A stretch of 10,138 nt of DNA from Thermotoga sp. (lineage in GTDB: Bacteria > Thermotogota > Thermotogae > B21-G9), in assembly GCA_003641545.1 (NCBI GenBank), contig QNAU01000029.1, positions 1 through 10,138 of the forward strand, read 5' to 3'. The notes under the pieces were generated by a model, which was not told the DNA's origin, ran no database searches, and worked only from the letters and a program-made list of their open reading frames with translations. This document shows positions 1 to 6,867 of the stretch, piece after piece. How positions within the stretch are numbered: position 1 is the stretch's first letter; each line of letters begins with the position of its first letter. The position numbers and the translations under genes were made by a program.

Positions 1-3000
1 CTTTTCACCACCATTCCACGAATGTCCATGAAATATCCTCCATCAACTATTTCACCTCTTATTTCAACATTCTCAACCAAGATGCTGTTCTCCCCACTGA
101 CTATTTCCAAAGCTTTATTCCTCGAGAATATGGATGAATCTTTCAAAATACCTGCTATGAAACCATCTTCATATTTTTCTTTTTTCACAACCGGTGATGT
201 TATGAAACTCATACCGTTGATGGAATTCAGATGTGAGTTTTTCATTTCCACGTATGAATACTTGGAATCCACGGATAAGTCAAGATTCTCCGTCACGAGA
301 TTATCTATTAGAACTTCAGAATTAGTCAAAATCATTCCAACGGTGGTTTCAAGGATCTTGAGGTTGCGTACCTTTAACTTTACATCCTCAACTTCGAAAC
401 CAATCGAACCTCCCACCACGCTGGTGTCCACAACATTGATGGATTCAGTTCCGACAGAGTTCAGAGGATATGCAACTTTATTGAATTTTATTCCACTCAT
501 TTGAATAAACTTATCATACTTTGAATAGAAACCGGCTCGAAGTTTTGATAAATCCAATTTCAAAAGTTCGATCTGACTCTCCGAGGATTTCATGAATACT
601 CCACCTTCTCTCACCCTGAAAGATTCGATATGAACTTTCGATCTGTTCGAGAATACACCTATGTTGAACTTTTTCAAATCACTATCGAAGATTTCCACGT
701 TCGAGCCTAATGAATCGATGAACACATTCACCCCTTGAACCACAGTATTTTTTACAACCAACTTGGAACCTTCAAAAATTTTGAATCCATCCCAATATTC
801 TCCTAAGGTCGCTGGTTTCATGTTGACCAAGTTCAATTCAACCTTTCCGAAGACTTTCAAAGAACAATTGGGAGCCAGCCTTACGTTGAGATTCTCCATC
901 TTCAATTCATCTTTCACTTCGATGGTCCTTGAGATATACAGATCATCCATATCCTTGAGAACGGTTGGTTTGGTGATGTCATCGTAGAAGTATTTTTCGG
1001 CTTTTATCAAGACCAAATCTTTCGAATCGGAGAACGAATCTCCTGTGACTCTGTGCCGTATTTTCAGAGACACCTTCACTTTCATGCTATCCTTGTATTC
1101 ATCTCGATTGATCCCCAGATCCACCTCCAAATCGTTATCCGATGTTTTGAATTCCCGCTTTTTACCCTTGAATTCCACCACCCATATGTAATCCGCCCAC
1201 TTTCCGAAATCTGATGCAACACATTTGAACTTTCCAAAATCAGTTTGGTAAATTTCAATTATTCCTGGTTTTTCGGGGAAAAATTTCAAGATACGCTTGG
1301 ATACTAAGTGCGATTCCTCGGAACGGTATTCCACGGATATGTAATAGATATTCCCAGGCTGAGCATTCCAGCTCATGACCCCTTCTCTCGTTTTCAAAAT
1401 CTTGTCCATGAGGGTTTTGTTCGATAAATCCTCCACTTTTATTCTCAAGTGTTCGAACTTTTCAACTGGCGATAGTTTGTACTCTATCAACCCTTGGGGA
1501 GGAGCCCAGAATTTGTCTATTTTCAATTTCACGTAATCTTCTATCTTGCTCTTCATCTTCAACGTTTTTTCATCCAACTTTATCGACCTTCCGAAAACCA
1601 TTCCGTAAAGCGTGATTTTGGAGTTTTCGATTGAAAGATTCGTTGTCTTTATCTTTCCGGTGAAATCCTTCGTCTCCATAACTTTTACCTTCTCACCAGC
1701 CTGATCTTGAAAGACCAAAGTGTATCTCTCATAGAAGTTGTTGATGGGCCCCCATTCGACGATCAACTCATCCACATCCAAGAAGACTTTTTTTATCTTA
1801 ACTTCCTGAGGTTTCAACCTTTCAACTGTTATTCTTTGAAGCTTTCTCTGTCCAATTGAATCCACGATTTCAAATTCGAAGACGTACTTTTCAAACTCCG
1901 GAAGGTTCAGCATCACGAGATCCTTTCCAGTTATTTCTTCCCATTTACCCTCCTTTGGAAGTAATTCCCTCATGAAAACCCTGCAATCCAATGGGGATAT
2001 TACTTTCATTTTCAAAGGAATCTTCGGATCCACAGTTTCTCTTTGATATTCAACCTTCAGTCTTGGAGCTTCGGGTTTTTGAAGAACCGCTCCTTCTCCA
2101 AGGATTTCATCGAAAAATCTTGGGATCACGGTTATTCCGATGGATTTCTCCGTATAATCCATTTCAAAAAATTCATTTCGTACGATGGTTCGATGACCAT
2201 CCACAGAAACAACGTAATCAGGTTTTGGAAGGTTCAGTTCACTCTTTCCGATCTTCCACTCCAATCGCATCCTGTTTCCCATAATTCTCAGCGATAGATT
2301 TTCGATCTTTGGAAAATGGGGCAACTTCACCGAGATTTCGGGAGAACTTGAAAGATTCAGATTTTCATGGAATATTTCAAATTCTTTGAAAAGGATGGTT
2401 AATGGCACGGTGACATTTTCTTTGAATCTCCCAAACAAGATTTCAGGTTCCACAAGCTTGTAATCTCTTTTCCCAATTTTCAGCAAAATATTCCCTTTGG
2501 AAACAAGAAATTTTTCCAATCCTTCTATCTTGATCTTGGATACGAAATCAGGGATTGTCAGATCACCTTCTGCAAGGTTTGAAGCCTCGAATTGTGCTAT
2601 CACTTTCAATTTCAATTCTCTCTTTCCTGGCTTGTTTGGTTCTGGGATGAGAGAGTGAGATAGGATAAAGAAGTTTTCCGTTGACGTCCCTATCTCCTTT
2701 TCCCCGATGAAGAGCCTGTATTTCTCAACTGGAACCCATCCTTCATAGGTCCAGGAAATTTTCAGATCATCCAGATCCAGCACGTTGTAGGAAAGTTCCA
2801 CAATATTTCCAGGGTTGGGAATGTTCAAGCTCTGTATCTTTTCCCTTGGACCACCAAAAATCCTTCTTTTTTCGATCGAAACCGTTCCGGTCATTATTTC
2901 ATTTCCGAATGCTTTCACGGTGTATATGTATTTCCCCGGTTTCAACTTTTCGAAGGTTATCCTGTTTTGCTTGGGATAGTCTACGATCCCGACACATCCC

Positions 3001-3179
3001 TCAAGGCAGTTGGACAAAGCGATTTCAAATTCCACGTGCAGATCCTTCAAAACGCTCGGAATGTTCAAAATGAAGGTTAAATTCGTCTTTCCAGACATCA
3101 ATCCTATCACTATGATCAGAACTATGGAAATCGATGCAACGATCAATGCGAGGATCAAAATTTTCCTTCTTCCCATCAT
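1..3179 (-). CDS. Large membrane-anchored surface protein, FN3/Ig-like repeats plus beta-helix-like region (3' end outside window)
   Basis: I translated this frame by hand from the ATG at 3179 down to position 1 and met no stop, giving at least 1059 residues; the C-terminus lies beyond the window. The N-terminus (MMGRRK, then a hydrophobic run at about residues 7-28) is a signal anchor, so the rest is probably extracytoplasmic. About residues 130-600 contain spaced beta-sandwich-like units with the FN3/Ig signature of a Trp in strand B followed by a Tyr-rich strand: near 139-155 (KISW...KYRLF), 303-320 (LEW...DYVVSV), 466-483 (IVEW...YTLVF) and 555-580. From about residue 735 the sequence becomes short alternating strands with Asn/Asp/Gly turns, typical of a right-handed parallel beta-helix. 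No catalytic motif was recognised. The first ATG is preferred because AGGAG sits 5 nt upstream; the ATG at 3176 is an alternative. It lies just behind a terminator with no promoter of its own. The specific function is unknown; a structural or adhesive surface role is inference. Confidence 0.85.
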   Translation of the reverse strand, partial: MMGRRKILILALIVASISIVLIIVIGLMSGKTNLTFILNIPSVLKDLHVEFEIALSNCLEGCVGIVDYPKQNRITFEKLKPGKYIYTVKAFGNEIMTGTVSIEKRRIFGGPREKIQSLNIPNPGNIVELSYNVLDLDDLKISWTYEGWVPVEKYRLFIGEKEIGTSTENFFILSHSLIPEPNKPGKRELKLKVIAQFEASNLAEGDLTIPDFVSKIKIEGLEKFLVSKGNILLKIGKRDYKLVEPEILFGRFKENVTVPLTILFKEFEIFHENLNLSSSPEISVKLPHFPKIENLSLRIMGNRMRLEWKIGKSELNLPKPDYVVSVDGHRTIVRNEFFEMDYTEKSIGITVIPRFFDEILGEGAVLQKPEAPRLKVEYQRETVDPKIPLKMKVISPLDCRVFMRELLPKEGKWEEITGKDLVMLNLPEFEKYVFEFEIVDSIGQRKLQRITVERLKPQEVKIKKVFLDVDELIVEWGPINNFYERYTLVFQDQAGEKVKVMETKDFTGKIKTTNLSIENSKITLYGMVFGRSIKLDEKTLKMKSKIEDYVKLKIDKFWAPPQGLIEYKLSPVEKFEHLRIKVEDLSNKTLMDKILKTREGVMSWNAQPGNIYYISVEYRSEESHLVSKRILKFFPEKPGIIEIYQTDFGKFKCVASDFGKWADYIWVVEFKGKKREFKTSDNDLEVDLGINRDEYKDSMKVKVSLKIRHRVTGDSFSDSKDLVLIKAEKYFYDDITKPTVLKDMDDLYISRTIEVKDELKMENLNVRLAPNCSLKVFGKVELNLVNMKPATLGEYWDGFKIFEGSKLVVKNTVVQGVNVFIDSLGSNVEIFDSDLKKFNIGVFSNRSKVHIESFRVREGGVFMKSSESQIELLKLDLSKLRAGFYSKYDKFIQMSGIKFNKVAYPLNSVGTESINVVDTSVVGGSIGFEVEDVKLKVRNLKILETTVGMILTNSEVLIDNLVTENLDLSVDSKYSYVEMKNSHLNSINGMSFITSPVVKKEKYEDGFIAGILKDSSIFSRNKALEIVSGENSILVENVEIRGEIVDGGYFMDIRGMVVK

Positions 3180-3184
3180 TCTCT

Positions 3185-3189
3185 CTCCT
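3185..3189 (-). promoter_or_regulatory. Shine-Dalgarno of the large surface protein, potentially masked
   Basis: The minus strand reads AGAGGAGAGAGA before the ATG at 3179, so the AGGAG core is 5 nt from the start. The AGAGG part can pair with CCTCT at 3203-3207 or, within a 7-bp match, with CCTCTAT at 3257-3263. The sequence match is directly visible; any regulatory effect is inference. Confidence 0.75.
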
Positions 3190-3207
3190 CTATCCGATGA
3201 TCAGAGG

Positions 3208-3246
3208 AAAAACAGGAACAGTCTGGCGGAAAGCCAGGACTGTTCC
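3208..3246 (-). terminator. Rho-independent terminator of the 853-residue protein gene
   Basis: On the minus strand, GGAACAGTC (3246-3238) pairs perfectly with GACTGTTCC (3223-3215). After one bulged base the stem continues with TGGC/GCCA and closes on a 5-nt loop (TTTCC), for 13 bp in all. The stem is followed by TG and then five T residues (3212-3208). The T-tract is only on the minus-strand exit side, so it should act on minus-strand transcripts. It begins 18 nt after the upstream stop codon and ends within 20 nt of the next gene's Shine-Dalgarno. Confidence 0.9.
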
Positions 3247-3264
3247 CAGCTGGATCATAGAGGC

Positions 3265-5826
3265 CTATTCTCCTTCTGATTTCGCTGGCTGCTCAAAAGC
3301 CTTGAGAATTACTCCATCCACTCCGAATATATCATCTGGGTTAACGCTCCTCACCAGCACAAAATCTTTCACCGCTGGTCCCTTGAATCCGAATACATCT
3401 TCCAAGAGTATGGATGGATCATTCGTCACTTTTTCAACCTTTCCTTCTTTCATCAATGCAATTTTAGTGTATTCCAGTGGAAATTGGAAAGCTATGGAAA
3501 CGTAAGGCTCGAACGTGGCTACCCATACGTTTTCACAGGTTTCGGAAAGTATGTGTTTCACGTTGCAGAACCACTGTATTCCACCTTTTGAAACTCCACA
3601 TACGGAATTCTCAGGACATTCCACGGTGGAAGGACAGACGGGTTTGAGTTTATCTTCCGGTTTCTTGCAAAGATTCTTCTTCACACCACTGACTTCATGT
3701 ATCACATTCGATGTGCCGAAACATTCGGGAGCTTTCAACTTATCTTCCACATCATAACATTTGTAATCATGCGTCTTGCAAAGCTCACCTGTTCTTCTGA
3801 GTATTTCAACTGCTCTCAATTTTCCGAGAATTTGATCGATCTTCCTGTAGTTGTAGACTGTCATTTTGAACTGTATATCCTCTTCCATCTTCACCAAAGC
3901 GACCAAAACCGCATCATCTGGAATATCATTTTCCTTGGCGAATTTTAGAAGTTCCATGTAGTAGGATATCATCGGTGATTCGTTCTTACCGCCTATGTTG
4001 TCAACGTAGGATCTGTATCTTCCGACGAACTCTTTCACATTCTTCAGTGTCAGAGGTTCGTTTCTATGGTTCAACCTGTCGTATGCGGGAAGTATCTTGA
4101 CGATCTTCCCCGCTATCTTTCTGTATCCACTTTCATCTATTGAGAATTTCACATCGAACATTATCCTTTCACCTTCAACCAAAGTTGAAAGATCAACATT
4201 TCGCTTTGAAACGAGCTTTTCGAATTCGTCACTCGTTATTCCATCCCTTATCATCTCAACGAGTTTTGGGAGGAGTTCTGGCATTTCCATTGAGTCGGGG
4301 ATGAAGATCATGTAATCTTCGAGACCCTCTGCTGGGATCAAGAATTCTCTCGGGATCTTCTCTTTGAATTTCAAAAACAGTGGATCGAGGTTCGGATCGC
4401 ACATCGTTTTTTCGAGAACAACTTTACCGGCGCCAGTTTCGACCACCTTTCCTATTCCAACGAACTTTATCACCCGCATTTCTTCGACTTTCTTCTCCTG
4501 CTCTAATTTTTTGCACGCACTTGGAACCTCGCAGTACCACTTTGCGAATTCCTCGCCACTGAACATTCTACCTGTTCTCTTCTCGTAAAATTGTGTCACA
4601 TCGGTCACGATGTAATACTTTCCATCGTTGGTTTTCAGGAATACGAATGGGTAGTATTCGTTGGATTCACTCTCACATCCGGAACATTTCACTTCTTCTA
4701 TCTTGCCTTTCTCGCATATCACATGGTTGAACATCACCTGGCCGGTGTAGTTATCCTCACTCACCAATCTGTAGGAAACGAAATTGTTCAGTTCCCTCAC
4801 CGGTGCCGGAATGTTGATCGCCTTTTCTGGGACCGATGCGAATATCTTTGCGAACAATGCAACGGTCCACCATCTCGTAGCCATGAAATCGTCACCATTT
4901 TTGGCGTAATTCTGGAATAACCTCTCATCACCGTATTTTCCGAGATTTTCAAATTTACGAAGCTCTGGATTCCAGAATATTCTGAAAGTTTCGCTGAAGA
5001 GTATCGGTATCGCCAACTCCCTAAGTTCACCATTCTTTACAGGCCTTTTCGTGAGAAAGTAGAACTCGAATGCGTAAAGGAATCCCACGTTCTCCGGCAA
5101 GTTTGCACCATACATGGTTCGTAGATGCCTGTTCAGAGCCTCCGCAAAATCGACGATGGTGGAGTCATCGTTCAGGTTGAGTGCGGATTTCAATATATCT
5201 GGTATGTATTTTCCGAACCCCTTGCCAAAGATCTCCGGATACCTTGCAGTCGCCAACCTGATTATGAACTCTATCACGTCCAACCTGCTGACGAACTCTC
5301 TGTGGGGCATGTCCAAAGGAGAATTCTCGCCTTTTTTGTTCACGAATTTGTTCTTGAAGGGTATATCCATGAGGAAGGGATACTTCTTCAACAGGAAATT
5401 CTTGTAGTATTCCACGTATCCATAAGCCCTGTCATAGTAAAGATCTCCAACTCTGTATTTCTCCTTTTCAAGGCTTGTCTTTATCTCCTCGAAAGTTGGA
5501 GAAGATAGTGGATACAGCTTTAAAACTTCCCCTTCTTTACCGAGTATCTTCACAGCCATTATCGCGAGTTCAAATTGCGTTATCTTGTCGAGAGGTTTCC
5601 AATCAACGCTGATCCTCTTTCCGAATCCTGGAAGTGCGACACTCGGATCGATGTTCATGGCAACTGCAGCTTCTATCAACTCCACCGCTTCAGGAGCAAC
5701 TTTTTCGATTTCTCGCAGTGAATCACGGATGTTGAAGAAGAAGACATCCTGAATGGGAGCGTTAACGGCGTAAAGGATCAAAAAAGGAAAAACGAACAGC
5801 AGGATACTGAAAATCAATCTCCTCAT
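3265..5826 (-). CDS. Exported cysteine-rich protein with SLH-like region, 853 aa
   Basis: The likely start is the ATG at 5826. It opens with MRR and a hydrophobic stretch (residues 4-22) ending VNA, a plausible signal peptide, and has AGGGGAG 8 nt upstream. A longer reading from the TTG at 5904 would begin inside the -35 box of the promoter described here, so I reject it. Residues about 45-95 resemble an S-layer homology unit: an amphipathic helix, a loop, then ITQFELAIMAVKIL near 82-95. A second, weaker helix of the same type (RLDVIEFIIRLA) is near 181-192. Fifteen cysteines are visible, at 371, 381, 384, 432, 438 and 476, with nine clustered at 683-764, which suggests disulfides or metal sites in a secreted protein. 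No enzyme family was recognised. It is probably monocistronic, with a promoter in front and a strong terminator behind. A role in the cell envelope or outer sheath is inferred from the signal peptide and the SLH-like helices. Confidence 0.85.
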   Translation of the reverse strand: MRRLIFSILLFVFPFLILYAVNAPIQDVFFFNIRDSLREIEKVAPEAVELIEAAVAMNIDPSVALPGFGKRISVDWKPLDKITQFELAIMAVKILGKEGEVLKLYPLSSPTFEEIKTSLEKEKYRVGDLYYDRAYGYVEYYKNFLLKKYPFLMDIPFKNKFVNKKGENSPLDMPHREFVSRLDVIEFIIRLATARYPEIFGKGFGKYIPDILKSALNLNDDSTIVDFAEALNRHLRTMYGANLPENVGFLYAFEFYFLTKRPVKNGELRELAIPILFSETFRIFWNPELRKFENLGKYGDERLFQNYAKNGDDFMATRWWTVALFAKIFASVPEKAINIPAPVRELNNFVSYRLVSEDNYTGQVMFNHVICEKGKIEEVKCSGCESESNEYYPFVFLKTNDGKYYIVTDVTQFYEKRTGRMFSGEEFAKWYCEVPSACKKLEQEKKVEEMRVIKFVGIGKVVETGAGKVVLEKTMCDPNLDPLFLKFKEKIPREFLIPAEGLEDYMIFIPDSMEMPELLPKLVEMIRDGITSDEFEKLVSKRNVDLSTLVEGERIMFDVKFSIDESGYRKIAGKIVKILPAYDRLNHRNEPLTLKNVKEFVGRYRSYVDNIGGKNESPMISYYMELLKFAKENDIPDDAVLVALVKMEEDIQFKMTVYNYRKIDQILGKLRAVEILRRTGELCKTHDYKCYDVEDKLKAPECFGTSNVIHEVSGVKKNLCKKPEDKLKPVCPSTVECPENSVCGVSKGGIQWFCNVKHILSETCENVWVATFEPYVSIAFQFPLEYTKIALMKEGKVEKVTNDPSILLEDVFGFKGPAVKDFVLVRSVNPDDIFGVDGVILKAFEQPAKSEGE

Positions 5827-5834
5827 GACACCCT

Positions 5835-5841
5835 CTCCCCT
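5835..5841 (-). promoter_or_regulatory. Shine-Dalgarno fixing the ATG at 5826
   Basis: The minus strand reads AGGGGAG, then 8 nt, then ATG. This places initiation at 5826, immediately before the signal peptide, instead of at the upstream in-frame TTG at 5904. Confidence 0.75.
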
Positions 5842-5875
5842 TTTCTCAAATTGAATTTTTGTGATCTTTACGAAA

Positions 5876-5904
5876 ATTTTATCATCATGGTTTGGAAATA
5901 TCAA
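5876..5904 (-). promoter_or_regulatory. Sigma-A-type promoter for the 853-aa exported protein gene
   Basis: On the minus strand, TTGATA (5904-5899; consensus TTGACA) is separated by exactly 17 bp from TAAAAT (5881-5876; consensus TATAAT), with one mismatch in each box. Transcription should begin near 5869, giving a leader of roughly 43 nt before the ATG at 5826. It lies in the only sizeable gap of the right half, directly after the preceding gene's stop at 5914. Both hexamers and the spacing are seen in the sequence; promoter activity is inference. Confidence 0.75.
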
Positions 5905-5913
5905 GGAAACGGA

Positions 5914-6474
5914 TCACGAGTTCTTCTCCTTCAAGCACTCGAGAAGCATATCATTCAAGTTTTCTATAGCTTTCGAAGCTTTGTTGAAAGCTTCCATCAT
6001 TTCTTTGAACTCCTCGAAATCCTTCTCTATGGTCACGGTGTAACCATATTCATGATTCATGAGTTTCTCAAAAGCTAAGCGTATCTTGTCTATACTCTTC
6101 TTCGTCTTACGGTAGATTATCAGAAAAACGATGAAGAAGATCAAAACACCCAAGGTGTACATCCCAAAGGAGCTTATTATGTAATTTCTGTTTATCTTTC
6201 CCAATATTTTCTGAAGTTTCAGTATCTCATCCGGTGTCAACTTCTCCACACTGATTTCTTCAATCTCCCTCAGCATTTTTCCTCCCGGATCACAAAACCA
6301 ATTGAAAAGCAACCCAAATTTGGGGACTTCCGTTTTTACCCCCCTTTGCAGATTGTTCACAACCTCACTCAATATGATCAGATCCGCTTGAAAGGCCAAT
6401 GTAAAAGCTATTACAACCGAGAAATAGACCAGCAACATCAGTATGTTCAGCTTGAAAAAGACGGAATATTTCAC
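5914..6474 (-). CDS. Two-helix membrane protein with C-terminal HAMP-like domain, 186 aa
   Basis: The protein has a short cytoplasmic N-terminus, a transmembrane helix at about residues 8-29, a 70-residue extracytoplasmic segment (30-99), a second transmembrane helix at about 100-121, and a charged tail. The tail at about 122-176 fits a HAMP linker: a basic stretch, helix 1 (IDKIRLAFEKLMN), a connector with the YGYTVTI turn, then helix 2 (FEEFKEMMEAFNKASKAIENL). Nothing follows that could be a kinase, cyclase or methyl-accepting output, because the ORF stops at residue 186. It starts at a GTG overlapping the preceding gene's TGA by 4 nt (GTGA), with GGGGAG about 6 nt upstream, so translation is probably coupled. 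It may be a stand-alone signal-relay or scaffold protein linked to the pilin-like neighbour, or a truncated receptor. The topology is a confident reading; the HAMP assignment rests on pattern and is moderate. Confidence 0.85.
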   Translation of the reverse strand: MKYSVFFKLNILMLLVYFSVVIAFTLAFQADLIILSEVVNNLQRGVKTEVPKFGLLFNWFCDPGGKMLREIEEISVEKLTPDEILKLQKILGKINRNYIISSFGMYTLGVLIFFIVFLIIYRKTKKSIDKIRLAFEKLMNHEYGYTVTIEKDFEEFKEMMEAFNKASKAIENLNDMLLECLKEKNS

Positions 6475-6836
6475 GATCCACTCCCCTTCAGCGGTATTTT
6501 GAAGATCCCATTTTCAACTGTGCAAGATGGAAAGTAAACCTTGATAACATTGGGATCCACATCTTTAAACACGAGAATAACCGGATCTCCATCGGAAACA
6601 TCTATCTTCATATCTTTCGGTATCTTCGAGATGTACCCTCGCTCAACGAGTTCCATCGTATCCTTCGGGTTTTCACCCTCGAATATTCTGAAATTTTCGA
6701 TGGCCAGAATCAACGCTCTGATCTCCGAAACCGTTGTCAGCGCCTTGGTTTTCCTCAAATAATTCGAAATTTGTGGAACTATCACGGCAGACAATCCCAT
6801 GATGATGACGAGAACAACGAGAATCTCGAGGTTCAA
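6471..6836 (-). CDS. Type IV pilin/pseudopilin-like protein (start uncertain)
   Basis: The hydrophobic N-terminus (LNLEILVVLVIIMGLSAVIV, followed by PQ) is the conserved class III signal and first helix of type IV pilins and type II secretion pseudopilins, including the Glu at mature position 5. The body resembles the small GspG/PilE-like group: a helix (SEIRALILAIENF), a loop, then MELVERGYISKIPKD and a short C-terminal sheet with one Cys near 105. The 121-residue reading starts at a TTG right at the hydrophobic segment and so has no leader for prepilin peptidase. In frame upstream there is only ATA at 6857 before a TGA, which would add IERKYPY. An ATG at 6861, 6 nt behind the EF-G stop and next to GAGGTG, is one frame off. 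The gene therefore has an unusual start, a frameshift, or a sequence error. It overlaps the next gene by 4 nt. Confidence 0.75.
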   Translation of the reverse strand: MNLEILVVLVIIMGLSAVIVPQISNYLRKTKALTTVSEIRALILAIENFRIFEGENPKDTMELVERGYISKIPKDMKIDVSDGDPVILVFKDVDPNVIKVYFPSCTVENGIFKIPLKGSGS

Positions 6837-6867
6837 ATAGGGATACTTTCTCTCTATTCATTTCACC

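Noticed and set aside
22-504. Plus-strand ORF of 160 codons, and many other plus-strand ORFs across the window
   Set aside because: All lie antisense to continuous minus-strand genes with clear domains or signal sequences; their products are low-complexity Ser/Phe/Pro-rich translations typical of complementary-strand shadows.
3215-3246. The hairpin as a bidirectional terminator
   Set aside because: The plus-strand side after the stem has no T-tract, and no plus-strand gene is present to terminate.
3254-3259. TATGAT on the minus strand as a -10 box for the large surface protein
   Set aside because: At 17-18 bp upstream the hexamers are AAATCA or GAAATC, unlike TTGACA, and there is no extended -10 TG; any transcript would also run straight into the terminator.
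4797-5033. Minus-strand ORF of 78 codons inside the 853-residue protein gene
   Set aside because: It is a different frame within a long, uninterrupted coding sequence, with no ribosome binding site or recognisable product.
5827-5904. N-terminal extension of the exported protein from the TTG at 5904
   Set aside because: The TTG is part of the -35 box, the extension puts 26 charged residues before the signal peptide, and the ATG at 5826 has a good Shine-Dalgarno.
6673-6861. 62-codon ORF starting at the ATG at 6861
   Set aside because: It overlaps the pilin-like gene in another frame and its sequence looks like a frame shadow. Only its first few codons may matter, as a possible displaced pilin leader.
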